Assembly: GCF_001042675.1 (NCBI RefSeq)
Contig: NZ_AP012333.1
Coordinates: forward strand, 496,001 to 560,000
Direction of reading: 5' to 3'
Length of the DNA stretch: 64,000 bases
Source: Parascardovia denticolens DSM 10105 = JCM 12538
Lineage (GTDB): Bacteria > Actinomycetota > Actinomycetes > Actinomycetales > Bifidobacteriaceae
The translations under genes were made by a program, and so were the position numbers. Below the pieces are notes generated by a model. It saw only the letters and a program-made list of their open reading frames with translations, searched no databases and was not told where the DNA came from. This document shows positions 1 through 7,604 of the stretch, piece after piece; position 1 is the first letter of the stretch; each line of letters begins with the position of its first letter.

Positions 1-1
1 G

Positions 2-433
2 AGTAGCCCAGTTGCCCCGGAACGGGTTCCTGTCACCCCGTCCAATAATTCCAACGATGAAGAGGAACCGGTCCGTCTGAGCCCCTATGAAGGCGCCATG
101 CCGATTTCCTTCGCCCCGAGCGCCAGTCAGCGGGTCCCTGCGGGGGTGCAGGTTCCCCACGGAGGGGAGGGGGACTCCCAAGCCGCTCCGGCAGGCGAGG
201 ACCCCTTCGCCCAGCTGGATCTTTCCGCCGAGCGAGAGGCGAATTATCAGATGCCTGATTTGGTCTTCCCCTCCACGCAAGACGCGGGAGAAGCGCAGGA
301 GTCCGCGCGGCAGGAAGGGCAGGGTTCTTCTGGATTTCCTGGATCTTCTGATTCCCCTGATTCCGCCGACTCTCCTGATTCCTCCGCCGCTGGCGATTCC
401 CAAGGCGACCAGGAGAATCAGCCCGGTCTGTGA
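2..433 (+). CDS. C-terminal part of an unknown protein (5' end outside window)
   Basis: The frame is open from the first bases and ends with TGA at 431-433, so this is the last 143 residues of a gene that starts upstream. What is visible is low-complexity and acidic: a Pro/Glu-rich start, then a segment around ANYQMPDLVFPS, then a tail of Ser-Pro-Asp repeats (SSDSPDSADSPDSS). No domain is recognised. The Asp/Ser/Gln-rich end looks like a disordered C-terminal tail. Function cannot be assigned from this piece. Confidence 0.5.
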   Translation, partial: SSPVAPERVPVTPSNNSNDEEEPVRLSPYEGAMPISFAPSASQRVPAGVQVPHGGEGDSQAAPAGEDPFAQLDLSAEREANYQMPDLVFPSTQDAGEAQESARQEGQGSSGFPGSSDSPDSADSPDSSAAGDSQGDQENQPGL

Positions 434-567
434 GACAGGCTGGAGCTGCTTCTTCCCAGTGGTCTTCCCGCCCTCGCCGGATTCTTCTTTCCCGTCGGAT
501 TCCCCGTGACGATTCATGTTCATCGAGCGGCGTTCTTGGGCCCAGGCCCATTAATCCCCGCTTTGGT

Positions 568-573
568 TAAGAT
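568..573 (+). promoter_or_regulatory. -10 box (TAAGAT), leaderless type
   Basis: TAAGAT lies 6 nt before the GTG at 580, with no Shine-Dalgarno in between. This matches the leaderless arrangement seen at about a dozen starts in this window. Confidence 0.5.
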
Positions 574-579
574 AAGAAC

Positions 580-2325
580 GTGCAAGGAAATTCAGGGGTA
601 AAGAAAGCCGGACGTCAACCGGCCTGGCTGGAGCGTGCCCTGGTCAACCGACCAGACGGCTCATGGACCCTGACCAAACATCTTCTGGTCATCATCCCCA
701 TGTTCGCCTTGCTGTCCGGAATCCTCATCGGAACCTCCTACCTGACCCGCGTCCCCTGGGTTTACAGCCCCATCAACCAGACCATCTCCACCAGCGCCCG
801 CAGCACGGCCATCACCTTCCAAGCGAACCCGGGGCAAGCCCTCCCTCGTCGAGGGACCTACCAGGTCGGCTCGGAAGAACGCTCTTTGACCATCGTCTCC
901 TCCCAAGGGGCAAAGCAGCGGATCCGCATGACCTTGCGCTATCCGGTCGATTCCCAAGGAAGGCGGATCAGCTCCCAACAGACCGTCTACGGGTCCGCAG
1001 GCTTGCCAGCCCTGACCTTCCTCCATGGAGCTGGCACCGGCTATCACACCGATTTCCGCGACGTGGCCCAGGACTACAGCTCGGCCGGGTTCGTCACCGC
1101 GACCATAGACAAGCCGATGTGGGATACGACCGACATCAGCAGGGATTACCCCGCATCCGCGGTCGCCTACTCCCATGTGATCGATTACCTGGCCGCCCTG
1201 CCAGGGGTCAACCCCCATCAGGTGGGAATGTACGCCACGTCGGAAGGGGCCTGGATCTCCCAGATAGTCGAACGGATCAATAAGCGGGTGGCCTTCCAAG
1301 CCCTCTTGAGCCCCCTGGTGGCCAACCCCCGCCAAGCCATGGGGTACTTGGTCGTCCAGGACATGTCCATCCTGCACGCCCATCCGGGCTACTCCGCTTT
1401 GGCCGAACGGGTGGACAGCATGGATGGGGGGATCACCCGCATCCACAATTTCGATTTCCGCTTCGAAGACCCTTCCTTCCCCCGGTCCTATCATCTGCCG
1501 ACTCTGGTGACGTACGGGAGCAAGGATGTGCTGACCGCGCAAATCAGCGGGGTCACCCGCATCATGGAGCTGGCCCACAAAAACGGCAACTGGAACGTGA
1601 CCGTCCGCAACTATCCGGTGGGCAACCATGTCCTGCGGCTGGGCAACGAGGCCAATGGGGGCACCGTCCTCGCGGACCATTACGAGGATGACATGGTCGA
1701 TTGGGCGGTGGGCACCGTCCTCGGGCTCAGACAGACCAGCCCGCGCATCGCCGGAGCCCAGCTTTACCAGACGATCCCTCTCTACAACGGGGCCAAAGGA
1801 AGCAAGCCCCTGACCATCTGCGTCCTGCTGACCGGCTTCCTCTCCGTCCTCCTGCTGGTCGTCTTCGCCATCTTCTGTCTGATCGTTTGTCTGATCAAGC
1901 TGGTCCGGGTCCTGCGGAAAGACAGGCGTCCCGTCCTGGGGCTCAACCGGCGGCTGAGGAGGATCATCGTGACGAATACGATCGTCTCTTTCGCCTGCGT
2001 GGTCCTCTTCGCCCTCGGTCTGGCCCAGGTGGTGGCCGGCATCGTCAACCTGGTCTGGGGGGCCGCTCCCGACTATTCCTCCTTCGCCTATTGGTCCTGG
2101 ATCGTCAGCCAGGTCATGGCTTTCGCCGTCGTGGTCTCCATGAGCTCCGTCTTCTCCGGCCTGGCTGAGATAGCCGATAAAAAGACCCGCCAGCTCATGA
2201 GGAAACGGCCGGTCAGCCGGGTTGTCGCGGACAAGAATCTGGGTCTGGTCTTCTTCTGGATGGGGATCGGCACCATGTTCGTCACTCTGCTTTTCCTGGC
2301 CTGTCTGGGCCTTTTCGCGTTCTAA
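580..2325 (+). CDS. Membrane-anchored alpha/beta hydrolase
   Basis: A 581-aa protein with an N-terminal membrane segment (about residues 33-53), an extracytoplasmic hydrolase domain, and three or four membrane segments in the last 180 residues. In the hydrolase part I see an oxyanion-type LHGAG, the nucleophile elbow YATSEGAW (a variant GxSxG with Ser central), and a late VGNHVLRLG that could hold the catalytic His. The GTG start has a TAAGAT box 6 nt upstream and no ribosome site, so a leaderless mRNA is likely. It precedes recO by 16 nt. Substrate unknown; serine hydrolase or esterase activity is inferred from fold only. Confidence 0.7.
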   Translation: MQGNSGVKKAGRQPAWLERALVNRPDGSWTLTKHLLVIIPMFALLSGILIGTSYLTRVPWVYSPINQTISTSARSTAITFQANPGQALPRRGTYQVGSEERSLTIVSSQGAKQRIRMTLRYPVDSQGRRISSQQTVYGSAGLPALTFLHGAGTGYHTDFRDVAQDYSSAGFVTATIDKPMWDTTDISRDYPASAVAYSHVIDYLAALPGVNPHQVGMYATSEGAWISQIVERINKRVAFQALLSPLVANPRQAMGYLVVQDMSILHAHPGYSALAERVDSMDGGITRIHNFDFRFEDPSFPRSYHLPTLVTYGSKDVLTAQISGVTRIMELAHKNGNWNVTVRNYPVGNHVLRLGNEANGGTVLADHYEDDMVDWAVGTVLGLRQTSPRIAGAQLYQTIPLYNGAKGSKPLTICVLLTGFLSVLLLVVFAIFCLIVCLIKLVRVLRKDRRPVLGLNRRLRRIIVTNTIVSFACVVLFALGLAQVVAGIVNLVWGAAPDYSSFAYWSWIVSQVMAFAVVVSMSSVFSGLAEIADKKTRQLMRKRPVSRVVADKNLGLVFFWMGIGTMFVTLLFLACLGLFAF

Positions 2326-2341
2326 GGCAGGGGGTGAGCGG

Positions 2342-3088
2342 ATGCCGACTTATCGCGATCAAGGGCTGGTCCTGCGGGCCATCAAGCTGGGAGAGACGGA
2401 CAGGATCATCACCATCCTCACCTCCCGTCATGGCAAGATTCGGGCGGTTGCCAGAGGGGTGCGGCGGACCAGGTCCCGCTTCGGCTCCCGGCTGGAGCCT
2501 TTCATGCGCGATGATCTCCTCATAGCCCAGGGAAGGAAGGAGCTGGATACGGTCAGCCAGGCCGTGGTCATCTCCGCTTACGCCCCTAAGATCGTGGCCG
2601 ATTACGAGGCTTATCTTTCCGCCAGCGTGATTGTGGAAGCGGTGGATAAAGTCGTCTCCGACCTGCGGGAAGGCAGCGAATCCGCTCATCGTCAGTATCT
2701 CCTGGCCGTGGGCGCTTTGGCTGCTTTGGCCGCCGGGAAAAGGCCGCCGGCTTTGGTGGAGAACTCCTTCCTCCTGCGTTCGGTCAGTCTGGCCGGGTGG
2801 ACCCCCCGCCTGGATTCCTGCCTGGTCTGCGGCCGCCAGACCGATCTGACTTATTTCTCCGTGGAATCGGGCGGGGTCATGTGCAAGGACGACCACGTCC
2901 CTGGTTCCCGCAGGCTGAGCCCCCAGGCCCTCTTTCAGCTGCGGGCCTTGCTGATGGGGGACTGGAAGGCCTTGGAAGCGCAGACTTCGCCCGAGGGCCG
3001 CCTCGCCGCCGAAGTCGGGGAAATAGTAGAGGAATGGTCACAATATTATCTGGAAAGGCCTTTGCGTGCCACTCATTTGCTACATTGA
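2342..3088 (+). CDS. recO: DNA repair protein RecO
   Basis: RecO helps load RecA on SSB-coated single-stranded DNA in RecF-pathway gap repair. The 248-aa length fits the family. The N-terminal OB-fold begins PTYRDQGLVLRAIKLGETD, a typical RecO opening, followed by a helical domain with a zinc-finger region: Cys160 and Cys163 (CLVC) and Cys181 with His nearby (MCKDDH). The ATG at 2342 was chosen over an in-frame opening 120 nt upstream because it follows a G-rich ribosome site and matches the family N-terminus. It sits 4 nt before uppS, an arrangement common in Bifidobacteriaceae. Confidence 0.9.
   Translation: MPTYRDQGLVLRAIKLGETDRIITILTSRHGKIRAVARGVRRTRSRFGSRLEPFMRDDLLIAQGRKELDTVSQAVVISAYAPKIVADYEAYLSASVIVEAVDKVVSDLREGSESAHRQYLLAVGALAALAAGKRPPALVENSFLLRSVSLAGWTPRLDSCLVCGRQTDLTYFSVESGGVMCKDDHVPGSRRLSPQALFQLRALLMGDWKALEAQTSPEGRLAAEVGEIVEEWSQYYLERPLRATHLLH
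3081..3086 (+). promoter_or_regulatory. -10 box (TACATT) inside the end of recO
   Basis: TACATT lies 6 nt before the ATG at 3093. It supports a separate leaderless transcript for uppS and decides the start over the GTG at 3066. Confidence 0.4.
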
Positions 3089-3092
3089 TGGC

Positions 3093-3896
3093 ATGAGTTT
3101 CGATCTCGTCGATTACACCTCTTTGAGCCTGCCTGCGGCCCCTTTCTCCGATCCCTCCATCATCCCCCATTTCCCCTCCGGCAAAGTGCCCAAACATGTG
3201 GGGGTCATCATGGACGGCAACGGGCGTTGGGCCCAACAGAGGGGTCTGGTCCGCACCGAAGGCCACAAGGCGGCGGAACCGGTGGTTTTCGACACCATCG
3301 CCGGGGCCATCGAGGCCGGGGTCCGTTATCTGAGCCTTTATACCTTCTCCACCGAGAACTGGAAACGGTCCCCGTCGGAAGTTCGCTTTCTCATGGGTTT
3401 TTCCCGTGACATCATCCACCGGCGGGTCGATCAGATGAACGACTGGGGTGTCAGGGTCCGCTGGTCAGGCCGTCGGCCCCGGCTGTGGAAATCCGTCATC
3501 GAAGAGCTGGAAACGGCCATGGAGAAGACCAGGAAAAACAAGACCATCGACGTGGTCTTCTGCATCAATTACGGCGGCAGGGCGGAGATAGCCGACGCGG
3601 CCGCCCAGATCGCCAGAGAAGTGGCCGCAGGCAAAATCAAGGGGGACCGGGTGACGGAGAAGATGATCTCCGAACACCTCTATAACCCCGACATCCCTGA
3701 CTGCGACTTGGTCATCCGCACGTCCGGCGAGCAGAGGACCAGCAACTTCCTGCCATGGGAGGCCGCCTACGCGGAGTTGGATTTCGTCCCTGAGCTGTGG
3801 CCGGACTGCGGGCGGCAGGTGCTCTGGCGGTCCATCGACCACTATACCAACCGGGACCGTCGCTTCGGCGGAGTGAAAAAACCGGTGGGGAAGTGA
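3093..3896 (+). CDS. uppS: Isoprenyl (undecaprenyl/decaprenyl) diphosphate synthase
   Basis: A cis-prenyltransferase that condenses isopentenyl diphosphate units to make the C50-C55 lipid carrier of cell-wall synthesis. Signature motifs are present: HVGVIMDGNGRWAQQRG with catalytic Asp41, GHKAAEPV, YTFSTENWKRSPSEV, and the C-terminal dimer/Mg site RTSGEQRTSNFLPWEAAYAE. Length 267 aa is usual. An alternative GTG at 3066 would add nine residues and overlap recO; the ATG at 3093 with its TANNNT box is preferred. Cytosolic, membrane-associated. Confidence 0.92.
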   Translation: MSFDLVDYTSLSLPAAPFSDPSIIPHFPSGKVPKHVGVIMDGNGRWAQQRGLVRTEGHKAAEPVVFDTIAGAIEAGVRYLSLYTFSTENWKRSPSEVRFLMGFSRDIIHRRVDQMNDWGVRVRWSGRRPRLWKSVIEELETAMEKTRKNKTIDVVFCINYGGRAEIADAAAQIAREVAAGKIKGDRVTEKMISEHLYNPDIPDCDLVIRTSGEQRTSNFLPWEAAYAELDFVPELWPDCGRQVLWRSIDHYTNRDRRFGGVKKPVGK

Positions 3897-3918
3897 CCGC
3901 CAGGCCTCCTCCCTCGGC

Positions 3919-3924
3919 TAAGAT
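3919..3924 (+). promoter_or_regulatory. -10 box (TAAGAT), leaderless type
   Basis: TAAGAT is followed after 7 nt by the ATG at 3932. There is no ribosome-binding site between them. Confidence 0.45.
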
Positions 3925-3931
3925 GGGGCCT

Positions 3932-5260
3932 ATGATACAAGGCGTTCGTATAGGCAGGCGGGAATTCGCGGATGAAGGGAAGTCCAATATCCACGAATTC
4001 GACTACTGGCATCAGGACCACAAGGTCAATCCCAAGCACAGGCGCTCTTTGGTGGATTTCTACCTGTCGGGAGTCAAGGTCGAGATCAAGGCTGGAGATG
4101 CTGATGATGCCAAGGCTTCACCGGTCGGCGGCTTGGGGGTGGAGATCGAACATCTGCCGGTGAGGTCGGCCGATAATCCCTTGGGACTTCCAGCCGGCCA
4201 GGCGGTCACGTTCGCGGAGCCTCATGGCATAGCCCAAGTCCTGCAGGACCTGCGTCCCCTCTTCGACCCAGCCAGGGAATTCCATGATGAGGGATATCTG
4301 CTCGGCCTGGCCAAAAAAGGCTACGCCTTGTCCTTGGAACCGGGCGGCCAGGTGGAATGCTCCTTGGATGTGGCCGCCAACGGCGATCAAGTGGTGGAGT
4401 CTTACTCGCTTTTCCGGGCCGATATCGACCCCGTTCTCAAGAAGCACGGTATCGAACTGCTTACCTACGGCTATCAGCCTCATACCCTTTGCCGCAGGAT
4501 TCCCATCATCCCTAAGGCCCGCTACCACTGTATGGACCAGTTCTTCGGGCGGCTCGGCTCCTTCGGTCCGAATATGATGCGGGCCTCGGCATCCACCCAG
4601 GTGAGCATCGATTATTACAGTCAGGAAGACGCCATCGAGAAGCTCCGCCTGGGAACCGCCCTGGGGCCGATCAGCGCTTACTTCTACCGCAATTCGCCTT
4701 TCTTTGAAGGGAGGAGGAACCCTTACCCCCTTCTCCGCCAGCATTTCTGGGAGTCGATCGACCCCAACCGCGCCGGCATCCTCCCTGGCCTGTACGATGA
4801 TGGCTTCGATTTCGAGCGGGCGGCCGATGATATCCTGGCAGCCCCTCTCATGGTGGCCGATCTGACCCACACCCCTGAAGCCGCCATAAGCGGCAAGGAG
4901 GAAGACGGGCTGGTCTCCATGGAGACCTATGCCAACGCGGCCGAAATCTATCCGGACCGGGAGCTCAATCCTTACGAGATCAACCGCATCATCTCGACCC
5001 ACTTCAACGACGTGAGGCTCAAGAACTTCCTGGAGCTTCGGCCCTGGGACTCTTTGCCCATCGACCGTGTGCGGACTCTGTCCGACCAGGTCTCCGCCCT
5101 CTTCTATGACCGTTCCCATCTGGAGCGGGCGGCCTCCTTCTTTCGCGGGGTTCGGGCCGTGGATGTGGAAGAGGCCAAAATCTCCTTGCAGGCTCACGGT
5201 GACAAGGCCCGGCCTTATGGCGAGGATCTGGATTTCTGGCGCGGCTTCCTGACGTTCTGA
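3932..5260 (+). CDS. Glutamate-cysteine ligase family protein (GCS2 type)
   Basis: A 442-aa ATP-grasp-like ligase of the GCS2/plant-type glutamate-cysteine ligase family, which joins Glu and Cys through the gamma-carboxyl. Recognisable segments are GLGVEIEHLPVR near residue 65, PKARYHCMDQFF and the substrate-site stretch MRASASTQVSIDYYS near residue 215. The start at 3932 follows a leaderless-type TAAGAT box; an ATG at 3923 is the in-frame alternative. It is convergent with locus A. Whether the product feeds glutathione, ergothioneine or another gamma-glutamyl compound cannot be said from here. Confidence 0.75.
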   Translation: MIQGVRIGRREFADEGKSNIHEFDYWHQDHKVNPKHRRSLVDFYLSGVKVEIKAGDADDAKASPVGGLGVEIEHLPVRSADNPLGLPAGQAVTFAEPHGIAQVLQDLRPLFDPAREFHDEGYLLGLAKKGYALSLEPGGQVECSLDVAANGDQVVESYSLFRADIDPVLKKHGIELLTYGYQPHTLCRRIPIIPKARYHCMDQFFGRLGSFGPNMMRASASTQVSIDYYSQEDAIEKLRLGTALGPISAYFYRNSPFFEGRRNPYPLLRQHFWESIDPNRAGILPGLYDDGFDFERAADDILAAPLMVADLTHTPEAAISGKEEDGLVSMETYANAAEIYPDRELNPYEINRIISTHFNDVRLKNFLELRPWDSLPIDRVRTLSDQVSALFYDRSHLERAASFFRGVRAVDVEEAKISLQAHGDKARPYGEDLDFWRGFLTF

Positions 5261-5312
5261 CGGCGCTAGGACGATTTATGCGGTTTTCTGGCCGGTTGTG
5301 GGACGGGATGGG

Positions 5313-5747
5313 TCAATCGCAGGATGGGGAGGGCGAGGAATCCCATGCTCGGCGTTTCTCGTAAAGGAGCCGTTCCTTTTCATCGTCCATCTGGTGCAAG
5401 GCTTTGTTGTGACTTTCCGTATAGTCATCGAGAGACCGGATGAAAGAGGAAATCGATTCTTCCACATGAGCGCAGGCATCATCGGCGAAGGAGAAGGAGA
5501 GCATGCCGTCGTTCGCTTGATCCTGAACGGCGAGCAGCTCTTTCTTCGCGGCGGCAAGGAGCTCCTCGCAGGTCTGTTTGACTTTCCTGGCTTCTTTGCG
5601 GGAGTGGGCCATCTTCGTGTCGATTTCATCGATTTTTCTGCTTAATTCATTTTGCGTTTCTTCGAGATCGTCGTATGGCTGGCCGCCATGAGCCGAATCA
5701 TCGTAAGGCTGGTTGTCATCGTCGGAAAACACGGGACTCCCTTTCAC
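5313..5747 (-). CDS. Small helical helper of the LXG-like effector (locus A, DUF3958/Lap2-like)
   Basis: A 144-aa, highly charged protein predicted to be mostly alpha-helical, without membrane segment. It corresponds to the helper at 25061-25540: both have an ELSR-containing start of the helical part, two long heptad-like stretches and a Glu/Lys/Arg-rich end. Its GTG start overlaps the stop of the preceding gene as GTGA, so the two are translationally coupled. Firmicute LXG effectors are encoded with two small helical partners (Lap1, Lap2) that bind the LXG domain for export; assignment to the second class is inference from size, helicity and position. Confidence 0.55.
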   Translation of the reverse strand: MKGSPVFSDDDNQPYDDSAHGGQPYDDLEETQNELSRKIDEIDTKMAHSRKEARKVKQTCEELLAAAKKELLAVQDQANDGMLSFSFADDACAHVEESISSFIRSLDDYTESHNKALHQMDDEKERLLYEKRRAWDSSPSPSCD

Positions 5748-6040
5748 CGAAATCTTTGAGCGTTCGTCCTGTCGCTTTCATGCAGGGTTTTATCGATGGA
5801 GATGATCTTCTTCGCCTCATTGGTGATGCAGTCGTTCCATTTTTCGAGAACACCACGCGCCATGGCGGTGAGGCTGTCGTAATCCATGTTTCCAGGAACG
5901 GGAGCGAGGGAAGCCAATTCGCTTGTCTGTGACTTTGCGTAGCCGGAAGCCCCTTTTTTGAGGGCGTCAGCGGCCTGTTGGGCTGCGGAGGGATCTGTTT
6001 GCAAATCTGTGTCATTCATGATGGAACGATACATAGTCAT
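5744..6040 (-). CDS. Small WXG100-like helper of the LXG-like effector (locus A, TIGR04197/Lap1-like)
   Basis: A 98-aa helical protein. It aligns along its length with the protein at 25452-25721: SAAQxAxDALxKG, then SLAPVxGN, an L-x2-W and D-x2-LHxxD near the end. Small ESAT-6-like proteins with this pattern (SACOL2603 family) accompany LXG effectors in Firmicutes and act in their secretion. An AAAGGA ribosome site lies 6 nt before the ATG at 6040. It stands between the orphan array and the second helper. Secretion role is inferred. Confidence 0.6.
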   Translation of the reverse strand: MTMYRSIMNDTDLQTDPSAAQQAADALKKGASGYAKSQTSELASLAPVPGNMDYDSLTAMARGVLEKWNDCITNEAKKIISIDKTLHESDRTNAQRFR

Positions 6041-6063
6041 AGGAATCCTTTCAGTTCATTTTC

Positions 6064-6144
6064 TTATCGGTTTTGGTCGCTTCCAGGGGTCGTCCTCGAG
6101 GAGGGGGATGGGGCCGGCAGGCCGGAAGCGGAATGGTCATTCAT
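6064..6144 (-). pseudogene. Truncated remnant of a further orphan membrane-protein copy
   Basis: A 26-codon reading frame starts with an ATG that overlaps the stop of the gene at 6141-6746 (ATGA). Its first 13 residues, MNDHSASGLPAPS, are those of the two orphan genes upstream, and its DNA matches theirs almost base for base over about 45 nt. After that the sequence diverges and stops. I read it as what is left of a third copy after deletion. Confidence 0.65.
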
Positions 6145-6746
6145 CTATTAGTGTCCTTGATGGAATAGAGTTGTTGTAGGTCGGTACTTGTGTAGTAATC
6201 GAAATTGGAATGGTGACCGTGGACTGTTTCTCCTGCTTTGTGCCCGTTGAAGTCGTGTTTGTAGGTGAGGTGGGCGTTCTGCTGGCACCAGGCGATGAAG
6301 GCGGGTGCGTTGTCGTGGGGGTTGTGGTGGGGGTGGAGTGTGTTGTTTTTCCAGTTTTTGCCGTAGTGGTCGTTGATTTGGCGGAGGCTGGTGGTGTGGT
6401 GGGGGTGGAGTGTGTTGTAGGTGTGGATGGCGTGGGTGAGGGGTGTGGTGGCTTCGGGTCGGGTGATGGTGGTTGGCCAGGCGTCGGGGTTTTTCTGCCG
6501 GGTGACGGCGTCGGGTGGGTTGGTGAAGGCGGCGTGGCGCAGGTCGTGGCTGATTTCGTTGGTGTAGGCGCGGATCATGGTTTCGGCGGCGTGTTGGGGT
6601 TCGAGTCGTGTCTGGTGGATGTGGTCGTTGATGGCCAGGGCGGCGAGGCAGGCGGCCAGGGCCAGCAGGGCCAGCAGGGCCAGCCTCCGTCTCCTCCACC
6701 AGGAGGAAGACGGGGCCGGCAGGCCGGAAGCGGAATGGTCGTTCAT
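6141..6746 (-). CDS. Orphan membrane protein 2 with divergent effector-type C-terminal tail
   Basis: A 201-aa protein: Ser/Pro-rich start, RRRR, a hydrophobic segment (residues 22-39; LAAC at 30-33 could be a lipobox), then an extracytoplasmic His- and Thr-rich region ending in the domain found at the end of the effector (FIAWCQQNAHLTYKHD). The first 165 or so residues are identical to the gene at 6750-7397; the last 35 differ and begin with FNGHKAGETVHGHHSNFDYY. It follows that gene by 3 nt, with AAGGA as ribosome site inside the preceding stop region. Function unknown; immunity-like partner or tail-cassette reservoir are the options considered. Confidence 0.65.
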   Translation of the reverse strand: MNDHSASGLPAPSSSWWRRRRLALLALLALAACLAALAINDHIHQTRLEPQHAAETMIRAYTNEISHDLRHAAFTNPPDAVTRQKNPDAWPTTITRPEATTPLTHAIHTYNTLHPHHTTSLRQINDHYGKNWKNNTLHPHHNPHDNAPAFIAWCQQNAHLTYKHDFNGHKAGETVHGHHSNFDYYTSTDLQQLYSIKDTNR

Positions 6747-7604
6747 CTATTAGTGTCCTTCGGGCTGAGCTTCAAAATCAAATTGGTAGTCTTCGACAGA
6801 GTGTGCTTTTGCGAAGCGTTTTTGGATGAAATCATAATTTGAGAAGGTATCATTTTTGACGGTGTCTCCTTTGTGGTGGTGGGTTCCGTCGGGGTCGGTG
6901 GTGTCGTGTTTGTAGGTGAGGTGGGCGTTCTGCTGGCACCAGGCGATGAAGGCGGGTGCGTTGTCGTGGGGGTTGTGGTGGGGGTGGAGTGTGTTGTTTT
7001 TCCAGTTTTTGCCGTAGTGGTCGTTGATTTGGCGGAGGCTGGTGGTGTGGTGGGGGTGGAGTGTGTTGTAGGTGTGGATGGCGTGGGTGAGGGGTGTGGT
7101 GGCTTCGGGTCGGGTGATGGTGGTTGGCCAGGCGTCGGGGTTTTTCTGCCGGGTGACGGCGTCGGGTGGGTTGGTGAAGGCGGCGTGGCGCAGGTCGTGG
7201 CTGATTTCGTTGGTGTAGGCGCGGATCATGGTTTCGGCGGCGTGTTGGGGTTCGAGTCGTGTCTGGTGGATGTGGTCGTTGATGGCCAGGGCGGCGAGGC
7301 AGGCGGCCAGGGCCAGCAGGGCCAGCAGGGCCAGCCTCCGTCTCCTCCACCAGGAGGAAGACGGGGCCGGCAGGCCGGAAGCGGAATGGTCGTTCATCTA
7401 TTAGTGTCCTTCGGGCTGAGCTTCAAAATCAAATTGGTAGTCTTCGACAGAGTGTGCTTTTGCGAAGCGTTTTTGGATGAAATCATAATTTGAGAAGGTA
7501 TCATTTTTGACGGTGTCTCCTTTGTGGTGGTGGGTTCCGTCGGGGTCGGTGGTGTCGTGTTTGTAGGTGAGGTGGGCGTTCTGCTGGCACCAGGCGATGA
7601 AGGC
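6253..7604. repeat. Direct repeats with 651-bp period
   Basis: Block 6253-6746 recurs at 6904-7397, and block 6750-6953 recurs at 7401-7604, all offset by exactly 651 bp and apparently identical. Together they span the effector end and two orphan genes. A shorter copy of the junction (about 6110-6157) lies at the end of orphan 2. Recent duplication or ongoing gene conversion is implied. Confidence 0.85.
6750..7397 (-). CDS. Orphan membrane protein 1 with C-terminal tail identical to the effector
   Basis: A 215-aa protein with the same anchor as its neighbour at 6141-6746. Its last 66 or so residues are identical to the effector encoded immediately upstream, including WCQQNAHLTY, THHHKGDT and SNYDFIQKRF; the DNA is identical from 6750 to about 6953 against 7401 to 7604. 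It is a chimera by structure: N-terminal part shared with orphan 2, C-terminal tail shared with the effector. The start lies 3 nt after the effector stop, pointing to coupled translation. Function unknown. Confidence 0.65.
   Translation of the reverse strand: MNDHSASGLPAPSSSWWRRRRLALLALLALAACLAALAINDHIHQTRLEPQHAAETMIRAYTNEISHDLRHAAFTNPPDAVTRQKNPDAWPTTITRPEATTPLTHAIHTYNTLHPHHTTSLRQINDHYGKNWKNNTLHPHHNPHDNAPAFIAWCQQNAHLTYKHDTTDPDGTHHHKGDTVKNDTFSNYDFIQKRFAKAHSVEDYQFDFEAQPEGH

Noticed and set aside
661-1680. 339-codon minus-strand frame opposite the alpha/beta hydrolase gene
   Set aside because: It is the mirror of a clearly conserved plus-strand gene and has no recognisable motif; long antisense frames are expected at this GC content.
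6210-6842. Val/Gly-rich plus-strand frames over the orphan array (also 6873-7493)
   Set aside because: They are antisense to the His/Thr-rich orphan genes, which have coupled starts and homology to locus B.
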